Shown one piece after another: positions 8,195 through 18,017 of a DNA stretch of 64,000 bases. Position 1 is the stretch's first letter, and every line of letters begins with the position of its first letter. A model generated the notes under the pieces. That model had not been told where the DNA came from. It was given only the letters and a program-made list of their open reading frames with translations, and searched no databases. The stretch comes from Mucilaginibacter phyllosphaerae (lineage in GTDB: Bacteria > Bacteroidota > Bacteroidia > Sphingobacteriales > Sphingobacteriaceae): contig NZ_SNQG01000002.1 in the NCBI RefSeq assembly GCF_004378255.1, positions 434,001 to 498,000 of the forward strand, written 5' to 3'. The position numbers and the translations under genes are program-made.

Positions 8195-8542
8195 ATGAAA
8201 ATTACAGTGCAATCTATTCACTTTACTGCAGACAAGAAGTTGCTGGATTTTATACAAAAGAAGGTAGACAAGCTGGAGACGTTTTATGACCACATCATCA
8301 GCGGTGAGGTTTATCTGAAGCTGGAGAACGTAGAGGATGAGGCCAACAAAATATCAGAGATAAAACTACTGCTGCCGGGCAATCAAATTTTTGCAAAAGA
8401 GAAGTGTAAAACATTTGAAGAGGCCACAGATTTGGTGGTTGAGAGCCTGCGCAAGCAAATTGAAAAGCACAAAACAAAAAAATCTATTGCTGCCGAAGCT
8501 GCTAAAAAAGCAGCCCTTGTTTCGGAAGAGGATGATTTTTAA
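8195..8542 (+). CDS. hpf: Ribosome hibernation factor HPF/RaiA family
   Basis: 115 residues, the short form without the C-terminal dimerisation domain of long HPF. It has the beta-alpha-beta-beta-beta-alpha layout: MKITVQSIHFTADKKLLDFI, a basic first helix, strands around GEVYLKLENVEDE, and a second helix FEEATDLVVESLRKQIEKHK. In the family it binds the A and P sites of the 30S subunit and silences ribosomes in stationary phase. The acidic tail (VSEEDDF) is typical. The gene has a strong SD 12 nt after the xerC stop, so it can be translated differently from xerC on the same mRNA, and it is followed by a strong terminator. Confidence 0.92.
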   Translation: MKITVQSIHFTADKKLLDFIQKKVDKLETFYDHIISGEVYLKLENVEDEANKISEIKLLLPGNQIFAKEKCKTFEEATDLVVESLRKQIEKHKTKKSIAAEAAKKAALVSEEDDF

Positions 8543-8571
8543 GCATATACGGCGGTTAATTTAAAGCCGGG

Positions 8572-8603
8572 ATCGGCAGGTTTAAAGCCTGCCGATTTTT
8601 TTT
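8572..8603 (+). terminator. Rho-independent terminator after hpf
   Basis: ATCGGCAGG (8572-8580), loop TTTAAAG, CCTGCCGAT (8588-8596), followed by seven T. This closes the rpsU-xerC-hpf unit. Confidence 0.92.
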
Positions 8604-8613
8604 GTAAAAAAAT

Positions 8614-8643
8614 TTTGAAGAGGTTTAAATTTTTGTAGATTTG
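8614..8643 (+). promoter_or_regulatory. Promoter of the tRNA-tuf operon
   Basis: TTTG (8614-8617), 18-nt spacer, TAGATTTG (8636-8643): a textbook Bacteroidota primary-sigma promoter. The transcript would begin about 135 nt upstream of the first tRNA. Confidence 0.7.
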
Positions 8644-8786
8644 CAATCCCTTTCGGAGAGGTCTTAATCACATCTCACAAACAAAGAAAGGGGTGGTTCT
8701 TTAAAAAGAAAAATAACAGCGCAAATTAATTTGCAGCCAAAACCCATCAGCCTGTAAAGGTAACAAGGTAGTGGTAAACAATTTAA

Positions 8787-8859
8787 GCCTCCTTAGCTCA
8801 GCTGGTAGAGCGACTGACTTGTAATCAGTAGGTCATTGGTTCGATCCCGATAGGAGGCT
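8787..8859 (+). tRNA. tRNA-Thr (anticodon TGT)
   Basis: The 7-bp acceptor stem GCCTCCT/AGGAGGC, D-loop AGCTCAGCTGGTAGAGC, anticodon loop CTTGTAA with TGT at 8820-8822, and T arm with GGTTCGATCCC are all present. CCA is not encoded. First of four tandem tRNAs before tuf. Confidence 0.97.
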
Positions 8860-8860
8860 C

Positions 8861-8921
8861 TGTTAATTTCGGAAATGGTGTGTTTAGCTTCCAATTAAGC
8901 ATAACAGATCCGAAATCAACA
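8861..8921. repeat. Inverted repeat in the Thr-Tyr tRNA spacer
   Basis: TGTTAATTTCGGA (8861-8873) pairs with TCCGAAATCAACA (8909-8921) with one G-T wobble. It probably forms a processing hairpin between the tRNAs. Confidence 0.7.
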
Positions 8922-8924
8922 ATT

Positions 8925-9005
8925 GGGGGGATACCAGAGCGGTCAAATGGGACGGACTGTAAATCCGTTGCTTCGGCTACGAAGGTTCGAATCCTTCTCC
9001 CCCCA
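8925..9005 (+). tRNA. tRNA-Tyr (anticodon GTA)
   Basis: 81 nt with the long variable arm expected of a class II tRNA (TTGCTTCGGCTACGAA region). Acceptor GGGGGGA/TCCCCCC, anticodon loop CTGTAAA with GTA at 8959-8961, T loop GGTTCGAATCC. Discriminator A. Confidence 0.97.
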
Positions 9006-9009
9006 CTTT

Positions 9010-9085
9010 TAAATACTAATTGCTAAATTCTAAATTCTAAAAATTGTTTTAGGGTTTAGAGTTTAGTGTTTTAGAGTTTAAAAAG
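9010..9085. repeat. Heptad-word quasi-palindrome (AATNCTA class)
   Basis: The left arm is a run of heptads AATACTA ATTGCTA AATTCTA and one further AATTCTA copy. The right arm read on the other strand is AACTCTA AAACACTA AACTCTA AACCCTA. The arms can pair into one long imperfect stem. The element fills the tRNA-Tyr to tRNA-Gly spacer. Confidence 0.7.
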
Positions 9086-9087
9086 AT

Positions 9088-9160
9088 GCGGAAGTAGCTC
9101 AGTTGGTAGAGCGATAGCCTTCCAAGCTATAGGTCGCGAGTTCGAACCTCGTCTTCCGCT
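9088..9160 (+). tRNA. tRNA-Gly (anticodon TCC)
   Basis: Acceptor GCGGAAG/CTTCCGC, anticodon stem ATAGC/GCTAT with loop CTTCCAA (TCC at 9121-9123), T arm GAGTTCGAACCTC, discriminator T. Confidence 0.97.
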
Positions 9161-9163
9161 CGG

Positions 9164-9250
9164 TTGGTTCATTAGTAGGTTAGTTCATTTGTTCATTAAT
9201 GAAAGCCGAAAATACCAGTGAACAAAGCAACGAGTGAACCAATGAACAAT
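9164..9250. repeat. Octad-word quasi-palindrome (NGTTCATT class)
   Basis: Left arm octads GGTTCATT AGTAGGTT, AGTTCATT, TGTTCATT. The right arm on the other strand reads TGTTCATT GGTTCACT, CGTTGCTT, TGTTCACT. Same architecture as the other spacer elements but with an 8-nt period. It fills the tRNA-Gly to tRNA-Thr spacer. Confidence 0.7.
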
Positions 9251-9254
9251 ATAA

Positions 9255-9326
<72 letters not shown>

Positions 9327-9388
9327 CAGATACTTTTAACAAAGTACTATACGTTTAAATAAATTAACCTACAAATAAAAAAATAATC

Positions 9389-10576
9389 ATGGCAAAAGAA
9401 AAGTTTGACCGCAGTAAACCGCACTTAAACATCGGTACAATCGGTCACGTTGACCACGGTAAAACAACCCTTACCGCAGCTATAACTAAAGTATTGGCTG
9501 ACGCTGGTTTATCAGAAGCGCGTTCATTTGATTCAATTGACTCTGCTCCTGAAGAAAAAGAGCGTGGTATTACCATTAATACCGCTCACGTTGAGTATTC
9601 AACTGCAAACCGTCACTATGCACACGTTGACTGCCCGGGTCACGCGGATTATGTGAAAAACATGGTTACAGGTGCTGCCCAGATGGACGGTGCAATCATT
9701 GTGGTTGCTGCTACAGATGGCCCGATGCCTCAAACTCGTGAGCACATCCTGCTTGCACGCCAGGTAGGTGTACCTTCATTGGTTGTATTCATGAACAAAG
9801 TGGATATGGTTGATGATCCTGAATTATTAGAATTAGTTGAAATGGAGATCCGCGAATTATTATCATTCTACGATTTCCCTGGTGATGATATTCCTGTTAT
9901 CCAAGGTTCTGCATTAGGCGGTCTTAACGGCGATGCTACCTGGGTTGCAAAAATTATGGAGTTAATGGATGCTGTAGATAGCTACATCCCAATTCCTCCG
10001 CGTTTAACTGACCTTCCATTCCTGATGCCGGTTGAGGACGTATTCTCGATCACCGGTCGTGGTACTGTTGCAACAGGCCGTATCGAGCGTGGTGTGATCA
10101 ACTCTGGTGAGCAGGTTGATATATTAGGTATGGGTGCCGAGAACTTAAAATCAACCGTAACAGGTGTTGAGATGTTCCGTAAGATCCTTGACCGTGGCGA
10201 AGCTGGTGACAACGTAGGTTTATTATTACGTGGTATTGAAAAAACTGATATCCGCCGTGGTATGGTTATTTGCAAACCAGGTTCGGTAAACCCACACACT
10301 GACTTTAAAGCAGAGGTTTACGTATTATCAAAAGCAGAAGGTGGCCGTCATACGCCGTTCTTTAACAAATACCGCCCTCAGTTCTATTTCCGTACAACAG
10401 ACGTTACAGGTGAAATCACCTTAGCAGAAGGTGTAGAAATGGTTATGCCGGGTGACAACGTTACCATCACTGTAAAGCTGATCAACGCTATCGCTATGGA
10501 AAAAGGCTTACGTTTCGCTATCCGTGAAGGTGGCAGAACAGTAGGTGCTGGCCAGGTAACTGAGATATTAGCATAA
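9389..10576 (+). CDS. tuf: Translation elongation factor EF-Tu
   Basis: 395 residues. GTPase motifs: [10 protein letters not shown] (P-loop, residues about 19-28), DCPGHADY (G3, about 81-88), NKVD (G4, about 136-139) and the SAL element (G5). The [10 protein letters not shown] switch I segment is intact. Domains 2 and 3 are complete and end in [10 protein letters not shown]. It delivers aminoacyl-tRNA to the ribosome. It sits between tRNA genes, a conserved arrangement in Bacteroidota. Codon use is strongly biased, as expected for a highly expressed gene. There is no SD; an A-rich leader precedes the ATG. Confidence 0.99.
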   Translation: MAKEKFDRSKPHLNIGTIGHVDHGKTTLTAAITKVLADAGLSEARSFDSIDSAPEEKERGITINTAHVEYSTANRHYAHVDCPGHADYVKNMVTGAAQMDGAIIVVAATDGPMPQTREHILLARQVGVPSLVVFMNKVDMVDDPELLELVEMEIRELLSFYDFPGDDIPVIQGSALGGLNGDATWVAKIMELMDAVDSYIPIPPRLTDLPFLMPVEDVFSITGRGTVATGRIERGVINSGEQVDILGMGAENLKSTVTGVEMFRKILDRGEAGDNVGLLLRGIEKTDIRRGMVICKPGSVNPHTDFKAEVYVLSKAEGGRHTPFFNKYRPQFYFRTTDVTGEITLAEGVEMVMPGDNVTITVKLINAIAMEKGLRFAIREGGRTVGAGQVTEILA

Positions 10577-10618
10577 TTACTTTACCCTTAAATGGGTAGC
10601 AAACGGTTAATTTTGTGT

Positions 10619-10650
10619 AAAGTACCGGGGCAAATGTCTCGGTACTTTAT
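10619..10650 (+). terminator. Hairpin after tuf (terminator or attenuator)
   Basis: AAAGTACCG (10619-10627) pairs with CGGTACTTT (10640-10648), with extra wobble pairs in the loop, followed by ATT. The short U tract suggests partial termination before tRNA-Trp/secE. Confidence 0.6.
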
Positions 10651-10695
10651 TCACAATAAGCAAACAATACAATTTCCTTTACCGGAATAATGTAC

Positions 10696-10766
10696 ACGGG
10701 AATAGTTCAACGGTAGAATAGAGGTCTCCAAAACCTTTGATCAGGGTTCGAATCCTTGTTCCCGTG
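10696..10766 (+). tRNA. tRNA-Trp (anticodon CCA)
   Basis: Acceptor ACGGGAA/TTCCCGT, D arm AGTTCAACGGTAGAAT, anticodon stem GAGGT/ACCTT with loop CTCCAAA (CCA at 10728-10730), T arm AGGGTTCGAATCCTT. The spacer to secE is only 17 nt. Confidence 0.96.
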
Positions 10767-10783
10767 CATAAGCAATTGATAAA

Positions 10784-10978
10784 ATGGCAGGCGTAGCTGA
10801 ATATATTAAAGAATCATACATCGAGTTGACCGAGAAAGTAACCTGGCCAACCTGGAGAGAGTTGCAAAACAGCGCTATTTTAGTGTTGGTTGCTGCAATG
10901 ATTATCGCTATGGTAATTTTTGGTATGGACCAGATCATCGGCTATTTGCTTAATCAGTTTTATACATCACTAACCTAA
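10784..10978 (+). CDS. secE: Preprotein translocase subunit SecE
   Basis: 64 residues, the minimal one-membrane-segment SecE. An N-terminal amphipathic helix with the conserved EKVTWPTWREL segment (about 17-27) is followed by one transmembrane helix (ILVLVAAMIIAMVIFGMDQI). It clamps SecY in the SecYEG channel of the inner membrane. It sits directly after tRNA-Trp and 14 nt before nusG, the usual secE-nusG arrangement. Confidence 0.95.
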   Translation: MAGVAEYIKESYIELTEKVTWPTWRELQNSAILVLVAAMIIAMVIFGMDQIIGYLLNQFYTSLT

Positions 10979-10992
10979 TTATATATAAATAG

Positions 10993-11535
10993 ATGAGTGA
11001 GCAAACAAAATGGTACGTAGTTAGGGCCATCAGTGGTAAAGAAAAAAAGGTAAAGCAATATATAGATGCTGAAGTAAGCAGGTTAGGTATAACACACCTG
11101 GTACCACAGGTACTGATACCTACCGAAAAATATTACCAGATGCGCGACGGCAAAAAAATTGCCAAAGAGCGTAACTATTTTCCGGGCTATGTACTGATGG
11201 AAGCCGCCCTTGACGGCGAGCTGGAGCACATCATCAAAAACATTAACAGCGTTATTGGTTTTTTAGGTGATAAAGCAGGCAATGCCATCCCTTTACGCCA
11301 GGCCGAAGTTAACCGTATTTTAGGTAAGGTTGATGAGATGAGCGCACAGGGCGAAACCATGAACGTGCCATATTACGTTGGCGAAAACGTTAAAGTAATG
11401 GATGGCCCATTCAACGGCTTTAGCGGCGTGATAGAAGAGGTGAACGAAGAGAAAAAGAAACTGAAGGTAATGGTAAAGATATTTGGGCGCCGTACGCCGC
11501 TTGAATTGAATTACATGCAGGTAGAGAAAGAATAA
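10993..11535 (+). CDS. nusG: Transcription termination/antitermination factor NusG
   Basis: 180 residues: NGN domain at about 6-110 ([19 protein letters not shown] ... [12 protein letters not shown]) and KOW domain at about 125-160 ([20 protein letters not shown]). It binds RNA polymerase to modulate pausing, and Rho or S10 for coupling. Length matches the family. It is in an operon with secE upstream. A 200-bp gap filled by a word-repeat quasi-palindrome separates it from rplK. Confidence 0.97.
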   Translation: MSEQTKWYVVRAISGKEKKVKQYIDAEVSRLGITHLVPQVLIPTEKYYQMRDGKKIAKERNYFPGYVLMEAALDGELEHIIKNINSVIGFLGDKAGNAIPLRQAEVNRILGKVDEMSAQGETMNVPYYVGENVKVMDGPFNGFSGVIEEVNEEKKKLKVMVKIFGRRTPLELNYMQVEKE

Positions 11536-11540
11536 GTTTG

Positions 11541-11710
11541 GTGAGTAGTGAGATTTTAGAAGTGAGAAACATCTAAAGGTCATATAAAAATTACTAAATA
11601 ATAATATAAAAAAATAAAGGTTTGATTAACCTGGTTAGAGTCTTAAATCTCAAATCTAATATCTCAAATCTAACGATCTTAAATGTTACTTAGCTTCCAC
11701 TTACTAACAT
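11541..11710. repeat. Heptad-word quasi-palindrome in the nusG-rplK gap (AGATNTG class)
   Basis: The left arm has GTGAGTA GTGAGAT TTTAGAA GTGAGAA. The right arm on the other strand reads AGATTTG AGATATT, AGATTTG AGATTTA, AGAC, a 7-nt period. An AT-rich centre of about 50 bp separates the arms. The element occupies most of the 200-bp gap between two co-directional core genes. Confidence 0.65.
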
Positions 11711-11735
11711 TGAGTTATAATTAAAACAAATCAAA

Positions 11736-12179
11736 ATGGCAAAAGAAGTCGGTGCGATGGTAAAGCTACAAGTGAAGGGCGGCGCTGCAAACCCATCTCC
11801 ACCAATTGGCCCTGCATTGGGTGCAAAGGGTGTGAACATTATGGAGTTTTGCAAGCAGTTCAACGCACGTACCCAGGATAAACCTGGTAAAGTGTTACCT
11901 GTAGTTATTACTGTTTATGTCGACAAGTCTTTCGATTTTATCATCAAAACCCCTCCGGTAGCTATACAGCTTTTAGAAGTAACTGGCTTAAAGAGTGGTT
12001 CGGCCGAGCCAAACCGTAAAAAAGTTGCCAATGTAAATTGGGAACAGGTAGAGGTAATAGCCAAAGATAAAATGACTGATTTGAATGCATTTACAGTAGA
12101 ATCAGCCATGAGAATGGTGGCAGGTACTGCCCGCAGTATGGGAATAACCGTATCAGGTACGGCTCCCTGGAATAATTAA
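11736..12179 (+). CDS. rplK: 50S ribosomal protein uL11
   Basis: 147 residues. It opens with the Pro-rich binding segment of uL11 ([20 protein letters not shown], about 20-39) and ends with the RNA-binding domain ([15 protein letters not shown]). It binds the GTPase-associated centre of 23S rRNA and is needed for RelA activation. First gene of rplKAJL, with rplA 23 nt downstream. Confidence 0.98.
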   Translation: MAKEVGAMVKLQVKGGAANPSPPIGPALGAKGVNIMEFCKQFNARTQDKPGKVLPVVITVYVDKSFDFIIKTPPVAIQLLEVTGLKSGSAEPNRKKVANVNWEQVEVIAKDKMTDLNAFTVESAMRMVAGTARSMGITVSGTAPWNN

Positions 12180-12202
12180 TTAATACAAATCAGTTAAAGA
12201 CA

Positions 12203-12901
12203 GTGGCTAGATTAACAAAAAATCAAAAAGCGGCACTCTCCAAAATTGAGGCTAATAAATCATACACATTACAGGATGCATCATCCCTGGTAAAGGAATT
12301 AACCAATACCAAATTTGATTCATCTGTTGATATTGATGTACGTTTAGGTGTTGACCCCCGTAAAGCCAATCAAATGGTGCGCGGTATAGCAACATTGCCT
12401 CATGGAACCGGCAAAACTGTACGTGTATTGGTGCTTTGTACTCCTGATAAGGAACAAGAAGCAAAAGATGCAGGTGCGGATTTCGTTGGTTTGGATGATT
12501 ATATTGCCAAGATTGAAAGCGGATGGACTGATGTTGATATTATCATCACTATGCCAAGCGTTATGGCTAAGGTAGGTCGTTTGGGCAGAATATTAGGCCC
12601 GCGTAACCTGATGCCTAACCCTAAATCAGGAACAGTAACACCAGAAGTTGGTAAAGCTGTAACTGAGGTAAAAGGTGGTAAGATCGATTTCAAGGTTGAT
12701 AAAACCGGTATCATCCACACTTCAATAGGAAAAGCATCTTTCTCTGCAGATAAAATTTACGAGAATGCATTAGAAGTATTGCAAACTATCTCTAAATTAA
12801 AACCATCTGCAGCTAAAGGCACATATTTTAAGAGCATACATATCTCTTCAACCATGTCGCCGGGAATTACAATTGAAACTAAATCAGTAGCGGGGATCTA
12901 A
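12203..12901 (+). CDS. rplA: 50S ribosomal protein uL1
   Basis: 232 residues, normal length. Typical uL1 segments: [44 protein letters not shown] and the final helix region. It forms the L1 stalk that guides E-site tRNA release and in many bacteria represses its own operon. The start is GTG at 12203 (translated [12 protein letters not shown]), the only codon giving the conserved N-terminus. Two nt separate its stop from rplJ. Confidence 0.97.
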   Translation: MARLTKNQKAALSKIEANKSYTLQDASSLVKELTNTKFDSSVDIDVRLGVDPRKANQMVRGIATLPHGTGKTVRVLVLCTPDKEQEAKDAGADFVGLDDYIAKIESGWTDVDIIITMPSVMAKVGRLGRILGPRNLMPNPKSGTVTPEVGKAVTEVKGGKIDFKVDKTGIIHTSIGKASFSADKIYENALEVLQTISKLKPSAAKGTYFKSIHISSTMSPGITIETKSVAGI

Positions 12902-12903
12902 TC

Positions 12904-13422
12904 ATGAATAAAGAAGAAAAACACGACCTTGTTCTTGCCCTTGCTGATCAGATTAAAGAGTACGGTAATTTTTATATTACCGATACGGCTGATCTATCGG
13001 TTGCAAAAGTAAACAATATCCGTCGTCAATGCTTCGAGGCCGATATCACCATGCAGGTAGCAAAAAACAGCTTGATCAAAAAAGCTATGGAAGCAGCCGG
13101 CGGCGATTTTAGCCCGATATATGATGTATTAAAAGGTTCTTCATCAATCCTTTTCTCCAAATCAGCAACTGCCCCGGCAAAACTGATCAAGGCTTTAAGG
13201 AAAAAAGGTGACAAACCGGTTTTAAAAGCAGCATACATTGATTCAGCGGTATTTATCGGCGATAATCAACTGGATACTTTGACCAAATTAAAGTCAAAAG
13301 AACAATTGATCGGCGAGATAGTAGGCTTACTGCAATCACCAGCCAAGAACGTTATTTCTGCATTACAATCAGGCGGAAATATATTAGCAGGTGTTGTAAA
13401 AACATTACAAGAAAGAGGTTAA
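12904..13422 (+). CDS. rplJ: 50S ribosomal protein uL10
   Basis: 172 residues. The N-terminal rRNA-binding domain (MNKEEKHDLVLALADQIKEY ... VAKNSLIKKAMEAA) and the C-terminal helix that carries bL12 dimers are both present. It is the base of the stalk that recruits translation factors. Because rplA ends 2 nt upstream, any L10 autoregulatory RNA element must lie inside the end of rplA. rplL follows after 57 nt. Confidence 0.97.
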   Translation: MNKEEKHDLVLALADQIKEYGNFYITDTADLSVAKVNNIRRQCFEADITMQVAKNSLIKKAMEAAGGDFSPIYDVLKGSSSILFSKSATAPAKLIKALRKKGDKPVLKAAYIDSAVFIGDNQLDTLTKLKSKEQLIGEIVGLLQSPAKNVISALQSGGNILAGVVKTLQERG

Positions 13423-13479
13423 CGAACACCTTTAAAGTTCGATTTAAACAAAAAGAATTAAGTAAAAAAATAAAATAAA

Positions 13480-13863
13480 ATGGCGGATTTAAAAGCGTTT
13501 GCTGAACAGTTGGTAAACTTAACAGTAAAGGAAGTAAACGAATTAGCTCAGATCTTGAAAGATGAGTATGGCATTGAGCCTGCTGCTGCAGCTGTTGCTG
13601 CTGCACCTGCTGCTGGTGGTGGCGATGACGCCCCTGCTGCTGCTGCAGAGCAAACTGCATTTGACGTAATCCTGAAAGAAGCAGGTGGTTCAAAATTAGC
13701 AGTTGTTAAATTAGTGAAAGACTTAACTGGCTTAGGTTTGAAAGAAGCTAAAGATTTAGTTGACGGTGCACCTAAAGAGGTTAAAACCGGTGTAACTAAA
13801 GAAGAAGCTCAATCTTTGAAAACTCAATTAGAGGAAGCCGGAGCAGTAGTTGAGGTTAAATAA
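13480..13863 (+). CDS. rplL: 50S ribosomal protein bL12
   Basis: 127 residues: N-terminal dimerisation helix ([20 protein letters not shown]), an Ala/Gly/Pro-rich flexible hinge (about 35-53) and the globular factor-binding domain ([20 protein letters not shown] ... [19 protein letters not shown]). Codon use is strongly biased (repeated GCT and GCA Ala). It is followed by a long hairpin that separates it from rpoB. Confidence 0.98.
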   Translation: MADLKAFAEQLVNLTVKEVNELAQILKDEYGIEPAAAAVAAAPAAGGGDDAPAAAAEQTAFDVILKEAGGSKLAVVKLVKDLTGLGLKEAKDLVDGAPKEVKTGVTKEEAQSLKTQLEEAGAVVEVK

Positions 13864-13881
13864 TTTAACCCCACACCAAAT

Positions 13882-13921
13882 AGCATCAGACTCCGACCAT
13901 TTTTGGTCGGGGTCTATTGCT
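13882..13921 (+). terminator. Hairpin between rplL and rpoB (attenuator or processing site)
   Basis: AGACTCCGACCA (13888-13899) pairs with TGGTCGGGGTCT (13904-13915), extended below by AGCA/TGCT. No strong T run follows, so partial termination or RNase processing is more likely than full termination. A similar attenuating/processing region between rplL and rpoB is known in E. coli. Confidence 0.65.
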
Positions 13922-13940
13922 GTTTATATACTTTACTAAA

Positions 13941-14048
13941 GATTAGAGACATTAGATCTGAGATTTTGAGACCACCTTGGTAATCAAATAATCAAAGCAG
14001 GTTTCAATTTAAGTCTCCAATCTCCTATCTCAGTTCTCACATCTCATA
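13941..14048. repeat. Heptad-word quasi-palindrome in the rplL-rpoB gap (AGATNTG class)
   Basis: The left arm reads AGATTAG AGACATT, AGATCTG AGATTTTG. The right arm on the other strand reads AGATGTG AGAACTG, AGATAGG AGATTGG. The word class matches the elements at 11541 and 30782. Confidence 0.7.
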
Positions 14049-14076
14049 CAGGTTTAATAAATTAAATTATAACACC

Positions 14077-17000
14077 TTGGCAAACAATAATAACCAAAGA
14101 GTAAACTTTGCAACCAGCAGAAAGGTACTTGATTACCCGGATTTCCTGGATGTACAGTTACAATCTTTCCAGGAATTTTTTCAATTGGAAACCACGTCAG
14201 ACAACCGCTACAAAGAGGGGTTGTTTAAAGTATTTGCCGAAAACTTTCCTATTTCAGATTCAAGGAACATCTTCGTTTTAGAGTTTCTTGATTATTTTAT
14301 TGATCCGCCACGTTATGATATACGCGAGTGTATCGAGCGCGGGTTAACTTACAGTGTGCCATTAAAAGCAAAACTTCGCTTATCATGTAACGATGCCGAG
14401 CACGAAGATTTTGAAACAATTGTACAGGACGTGTACCTGGGTACCATCCCTTACATGACGCCTAAAGGTACCTTTGTTATTAATGGCGCCGAGCGTGTAA
14501 TTGTATCGCAGTTACACCGTTCGCCGGGTGTGTTCTTCGGCCAAAGCCGCCACACCAACGGTACCAAATTATACTCGGCCCGTGTTATCCCTTTCAAAGG
14601 ATCGTGGATTGAGTTTGCTACAGACGTTAATAACGTGATGTATGCTTATATCGACCGTAAAAAGAAATTCCCGGTTACTACGCTTCTTCGTGCCATAGGT
14701 TATGATTCTGATAAAGATATATTGGAGTTATTTGAACTGGCAGACGAGGTAAAGGTGAGCAAATCAGGCCTGAAGAAATTCATCGGCCGCAAGCTTGCTG
14801 CAAGGGTGCTTAAAAAATGGGTAGAAGATTTCGTGGATGAGGATACCGGTGAAGTGGTATCTATCGACCGTAACGAGATCATCCTTGAGCGCGAAACCGT
14901 ACTGGAAGACGACCATATTGATATGATCATTGATGCCGGTGTAAAAACTATCATCCTGAACAAGGAAGATGCTGCCACCAGCGGTGATTATACTATTATA
15001 TATAATACCTTACAAAAGGATACTTCAAACTCAGAGAAAGAAGCGGTGGAGCATATCTATCGCCAGCTGCGTAACGCCGAACCACCTGATGAGGAAACCG
15101 CACGCGGTATCATCGACAGGTTATTCTTCTCTGATAAAAGATATGATCTGGGTGATGTGGGCAGGTACCGCATCAACCGTAAATTGAAGCTGAATACTTC
15201 TGACGAAACAAAAGTATTAACCAAGCAGGATATTATTGCGATTGTTAAATACCTGATCAAATTAATCAACTCAAAAGCCGAGGTGGATGATATTGATCAC
15301 TTGTCTAACCGTCGTGTTCGTACTGTTGGCGAGCAGCTTTACGCACAATTTGGTGTTGGTTTAGCGCGTATGGCCCGTACCATCCGCGAGCGTATGAACA
15401 TTCGTGATAACGAGGTGTTCACACCAACCGACCTGATCAATGCACGTACGCTTTCATCTGTGATCAACTCGTTCTTCGGGACCAACCAGTTATCACAGTT
15501 TATGGACCAAACCAATCCACTGGCAGAGATCACGCACAAGCGTCGTCTGTCAGCCCTTGGGCCCGGCGGTCTGTCTCGTGAGCGTGCAGGTTTCGAGGTT
15601 CGTGACGTACACTACACCCACTACGGCAGGTTGTGTACTATCGAAACACCGGAAGGACCAAACATTGGTTTGATCTCATCACTTTGCGTACACGCAAAAA
15701 TTAACAACTTAGGCTTTATCGAAACGCCATACAAACGTGTGGTAGAAGGTAAGGTACAGGTTGATGAGCCGGTTATCTACTTATCTGCAGAGGATGAGGA
15801 TGGTAAAACCATTGGCCAGGCTAACGCTGTTTATGATGATAAAGGTGAATTTGCCACGCCGCGTGTTAAAGCACGTTTTGAGGGTGACTTCCCGATCATC
15901 GAGCCGGAAAGACTGGATCTAATGGATATCGCTCCAAACCAGATCACCTCTATCGCGGCATCATTGATTCCGTTTTTAGAGCATGATGATGCTAACCGTG
16001 CCCTGATGGGATCTAATATGCAGCGCCAGGCTGTGCCATTATTACGCCCCGAGGCGCCGATTGTAGGTACAGGTTTGGAAGGCCGCGTAGCAAAAGATTC
16101 TCGTACCCTGATCAACGCCGAAGGCGATGGTGTGGTAGAGTATGTGGATGCTAACGAGATCAAAATTAAGTATGACCGTAACGAACTGGATCGTTTGATC
16201 TCTTTTGACGGTGATACCAGGAGCTACCTGTTAACTAAATTTAAAAAGACCAACCAAAGCACCACCATCAACTTAAAGCCGATTGTTAAAAAAGGCCAAA
16301 GGGTTACCAAAGGTGAGGTACTTTGCGAGGGCTATGCTACCCAGAATGGCGAGCTTGCCTTGGGCCGTAACCTTAAAGTGGCATTCATGCCTTGGCAGGG
16401 TTATAACTTTGAGGATGCGATCGTAATATCTGAGCGTGTAGTATCTCAGGATATATTCACATCGCTTCACGTTGAAGAATTTGAACTGGAAGTGCGTGAT
16501 ACCAAACGCGGCGAAGAGGAGTTGACACCGGATATTCCTAACGTATCAGAAGAAGCTACTAAAGACCTGGACGAAGACGGTATCATCCGTGTAGGTGCAG
16601 AGGTTAAAGAAGGCGATATTCTGATCGGTAAGATCACTCCAAAAGGCGAATCAGACCCTTCACCGGAAGAAAAATTGTTACGTGCCATATTTGGTGACAA
16701 GGCAGGTGATGTTAAGGATGCATCTTTAAAAACTCCGCCGTCTATCGCGGGTGTGGTTATTGATACCAAACTTTTCAGCCGTGCTAAAAAAACCACCAAG
16801 GCAGAAGAGAAAGCACAGATAGAAAAACTGGATGCTAAACATGATAAAGCTGTAAAGGATCTTAAAAACACTTTGATAGAGAAGTTATTTGAGATTGTTA
16901 ACGGCAAAACATCACAAGGTGTTTACAATGTTTACAAAGAGCTGTTTGTAGCTAAAGGCGTTAAATTTACCCAGAAAATTCTGGCTGAATTAAACTACGA

Positions 17001-17880
17001 AAGCATCAACCCAACAAAATGGACAACTGATGACGATAAGAACGACCAGATCAAAACTTTGCTTCACAACTATAACATTAAAGTGAACGAAGAACTGGGC
17101 GCTTACCGCCGCGATAAGTTTGCCATCAGCGTAGGTGACGAGTTGCCATCAGGTATCGTACAAATGGCTAAAGTTTACATCGCTAAAAAGCGTAAGCTTA
17201 AAGTGGGTGATAAAATGGCTGGCCGCCACGGTAACAAAGGTATTGTTGCACGTATTGTACGTGACGAGGATATGCCTTTCTTAGAAGACGGTACCCCGGT
17301 TGATATTGTGTTGAACCCGCTGGGTGTACCTTCACGTATGAACCTTGGCCAGATCTATGAAACCGTATTAGGTTGGGCAGGTAAAGAGCTTGGCGTAAAA
17401 TTCGCTACCCCTATTTTTGATGGTGCAAGCCATACCGAAGTAGAGGAGTGGATTAAAAAAGCAGGCTTACCGGAATCTGGCCGTACCTATTTATACAATG
17501 GTTTAACAGGCGACCGTTTTGACCAGCAAACAACTGTAGGTATTATCTACATGCTTAAACTGGGCCACATGGTTGACGATAAGATGCACGCGCGTTCTAT
17601 CGGGCCATACTCATTAATTACGCAGCAGCCATTGGGTGGTAAAGCCCAGTTTGGTGGTCAGCGTTTTGGTGAGATGGAGGTTTGGGCACTGGAAGCATTT
17701 GGTGCATCAAACATCCTGCAGGAGATATTAACCGTTAAATCGGATGATGTTATCGGCCGTGCTAAAACTTACGAAGCCATTGTTAAAGGTGAAAACTTAC
17801 CTACACCTTCGGTTCCGGAATCATTCAACGTATTGGTTCATGAATTAAGAGGTTTAGGTTTGGATATCACGTTAGAATAA
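14077..17880 (+). CDS. rpoB: DNA-directed RNA polymerase subunit beta
   Basis: 1267 residues, the full Bacteroidota length. Recognisable blocks: the fork/rifampicin region ([20 protein letters not shown] and [12 protein letters not shown]), the [14 protein letters not shown] segment, the [14 protein letters not shown] block near the active centre and the C-terminal clamp ([19 protein letters not shown]). The start is TTG at 14077 ([16 protein letters not shown]), since no ATG gives the conserved N-terminus. TTG and the missing SD suggest moderate initiation. The 137-bp gap to rpoC is filled by an octad-word element. Confidence 0.98.
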   Translation: MANNNNQRVNFATSRKVLDYPDFLDVQLQSFQEFFQLETTSDNRYKEGLFKVFAENFPISDSRNIFVLEFLDYFIDPPRYDIRECIERGLTYSVPLKAKLRLSCNDAEHEDFETIVQDVYLGTIPYMTPKGTFVINGAERVIVSQLHRSPGVFFGQSRHTNGTKLYSARVIPFKGSWIEFATDVNNVMYAYIDRKKKFPVTTLLRAIGYDSDKDILELFELADEVKVSKSGLKKFIGRKLAARVLKKWVEDFVDEDTGEVVSIDRNEIILERETVLEDDHIDMIIDAGVKTIILNKEDAATSGDYTIIYNTLQKDTSNSEKEAVEHIYRQLRNAEPPDEETARGIIDRLFFSDKRYDLGDVGRYRINRKLKLNTSDETKVLTKQDIIAIVKYLIKLINSKAEVDDIDHLSNRRVRTVGEQLYAQFGVGLARMARTIRERMNIRDNEVFTPTDLINARTLSSVINSFFGTNQLSQFMDQTNPLAEITHKRRLSALGPGGLSRERAGFEVRDVHYTHYGRLCTIETPEGPNIGLISSLCVHAKINNLGFIETPYKRVVEGKVQVDEPVIYLSAEDEDGKTIGQANAVYDDKGEFATPRVKARFEGDFPIIEPERLDLMDIAPNQITSIAASLIPFLEHDDANRALMGSNMQRQAVPLLRPEAPIVGTGLEGRVAKDSRTLINAEGDGVVEYVDANEIKIKYDRNELDRLISFDGDTRSYLLTKFKKTNQSTTINLKPIVKKGQRVTKGEVLCEGYATQNGELALGRNLKVAFMPWQGYNFEDAIVISERVVSQDIFTSLHVEEFELEVRDTKRGEEELTPDIPNVSEEATKDLDEDGIIRVGAEVKEGDILIGKITPKGESDPSPEEKLLRAIFGDKAGDVKDASLKTPPSIAGVVIDTKLFSRAKKTTKAEEKAQIEKLDAKHDKAVKDLKNTLIEKLFEIVNGKTSQGVYNVYKELFVAKGVKFTQKILAELNYESINPTKWTTDDDKNDQIKTLLHNYNIKVNEELGAYRRDKFAISVGDELPSGIVQMAKVYIAKKRKLKVGDKMAGRHGNKGIVARIVRDEDMPFLEDGTPVDIVLNPLGVPSRMNLGQIYETVLGWAGKELGVKFATPIFDGASHTEVEEWIKKAGLPESGRTYLYNGLTGDRFDQQTTVGIIYMLKLGHMVDDKMHARSIGPYSLITQQPLGGKAQFGGQRFGEMEVWALEAFGASNILQEILTVKSDDVIGRAKTYEAIVKGENLPTPSVPESFNVLVHELRGLGLDITLE

Positions 17881-17997
17881 TTAGTGATTTAGTGAGTGAG
17901 TGAATTAGTGATTTCAGGATCCGTTCATTCGCTCACTAATTCAATTATAGTAAAGCAGGTGATTCAATTCACTAATTCACTAAATCGCTAATTCAAC
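17880..17997. repeat. Octad-word quasi-palindrome in the rpoB-rpoC gap (ATTAGTGA class)
   Basis: The left arm reads ATTAGTGA TTTAGTGA, GTGAGTGA, ATTAGTGA. The right arm on the other strand reads ATTAGCGA TTTAGTGA, ATTAGTGA, ATTGAATC. The arms form a long imperfect stem occupying nearly the whole intergenic space. The left arm starts at the rpoB stop codon. Confidence 0.75.
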
Positions 17998-18017
17998 AAT
18001 TAAAAAAAAGGGAGACT

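Noticed and set aside
8760-8771. GTAACAAGGTAG, identical to a stretch near the 3' end of 16S rRNA
   Set aside because: Only 12 nt match; flanks do not resemble 16S rRNA and no anti-SD follows, so I take it as chance.
9050-9080. Telomere-like TTTAGGG motif
   Set aside because: It is one variant of the local heptad word (TAGNNTT family) and occurs once; a telomere function makes no sense inside a tRNA spacer.
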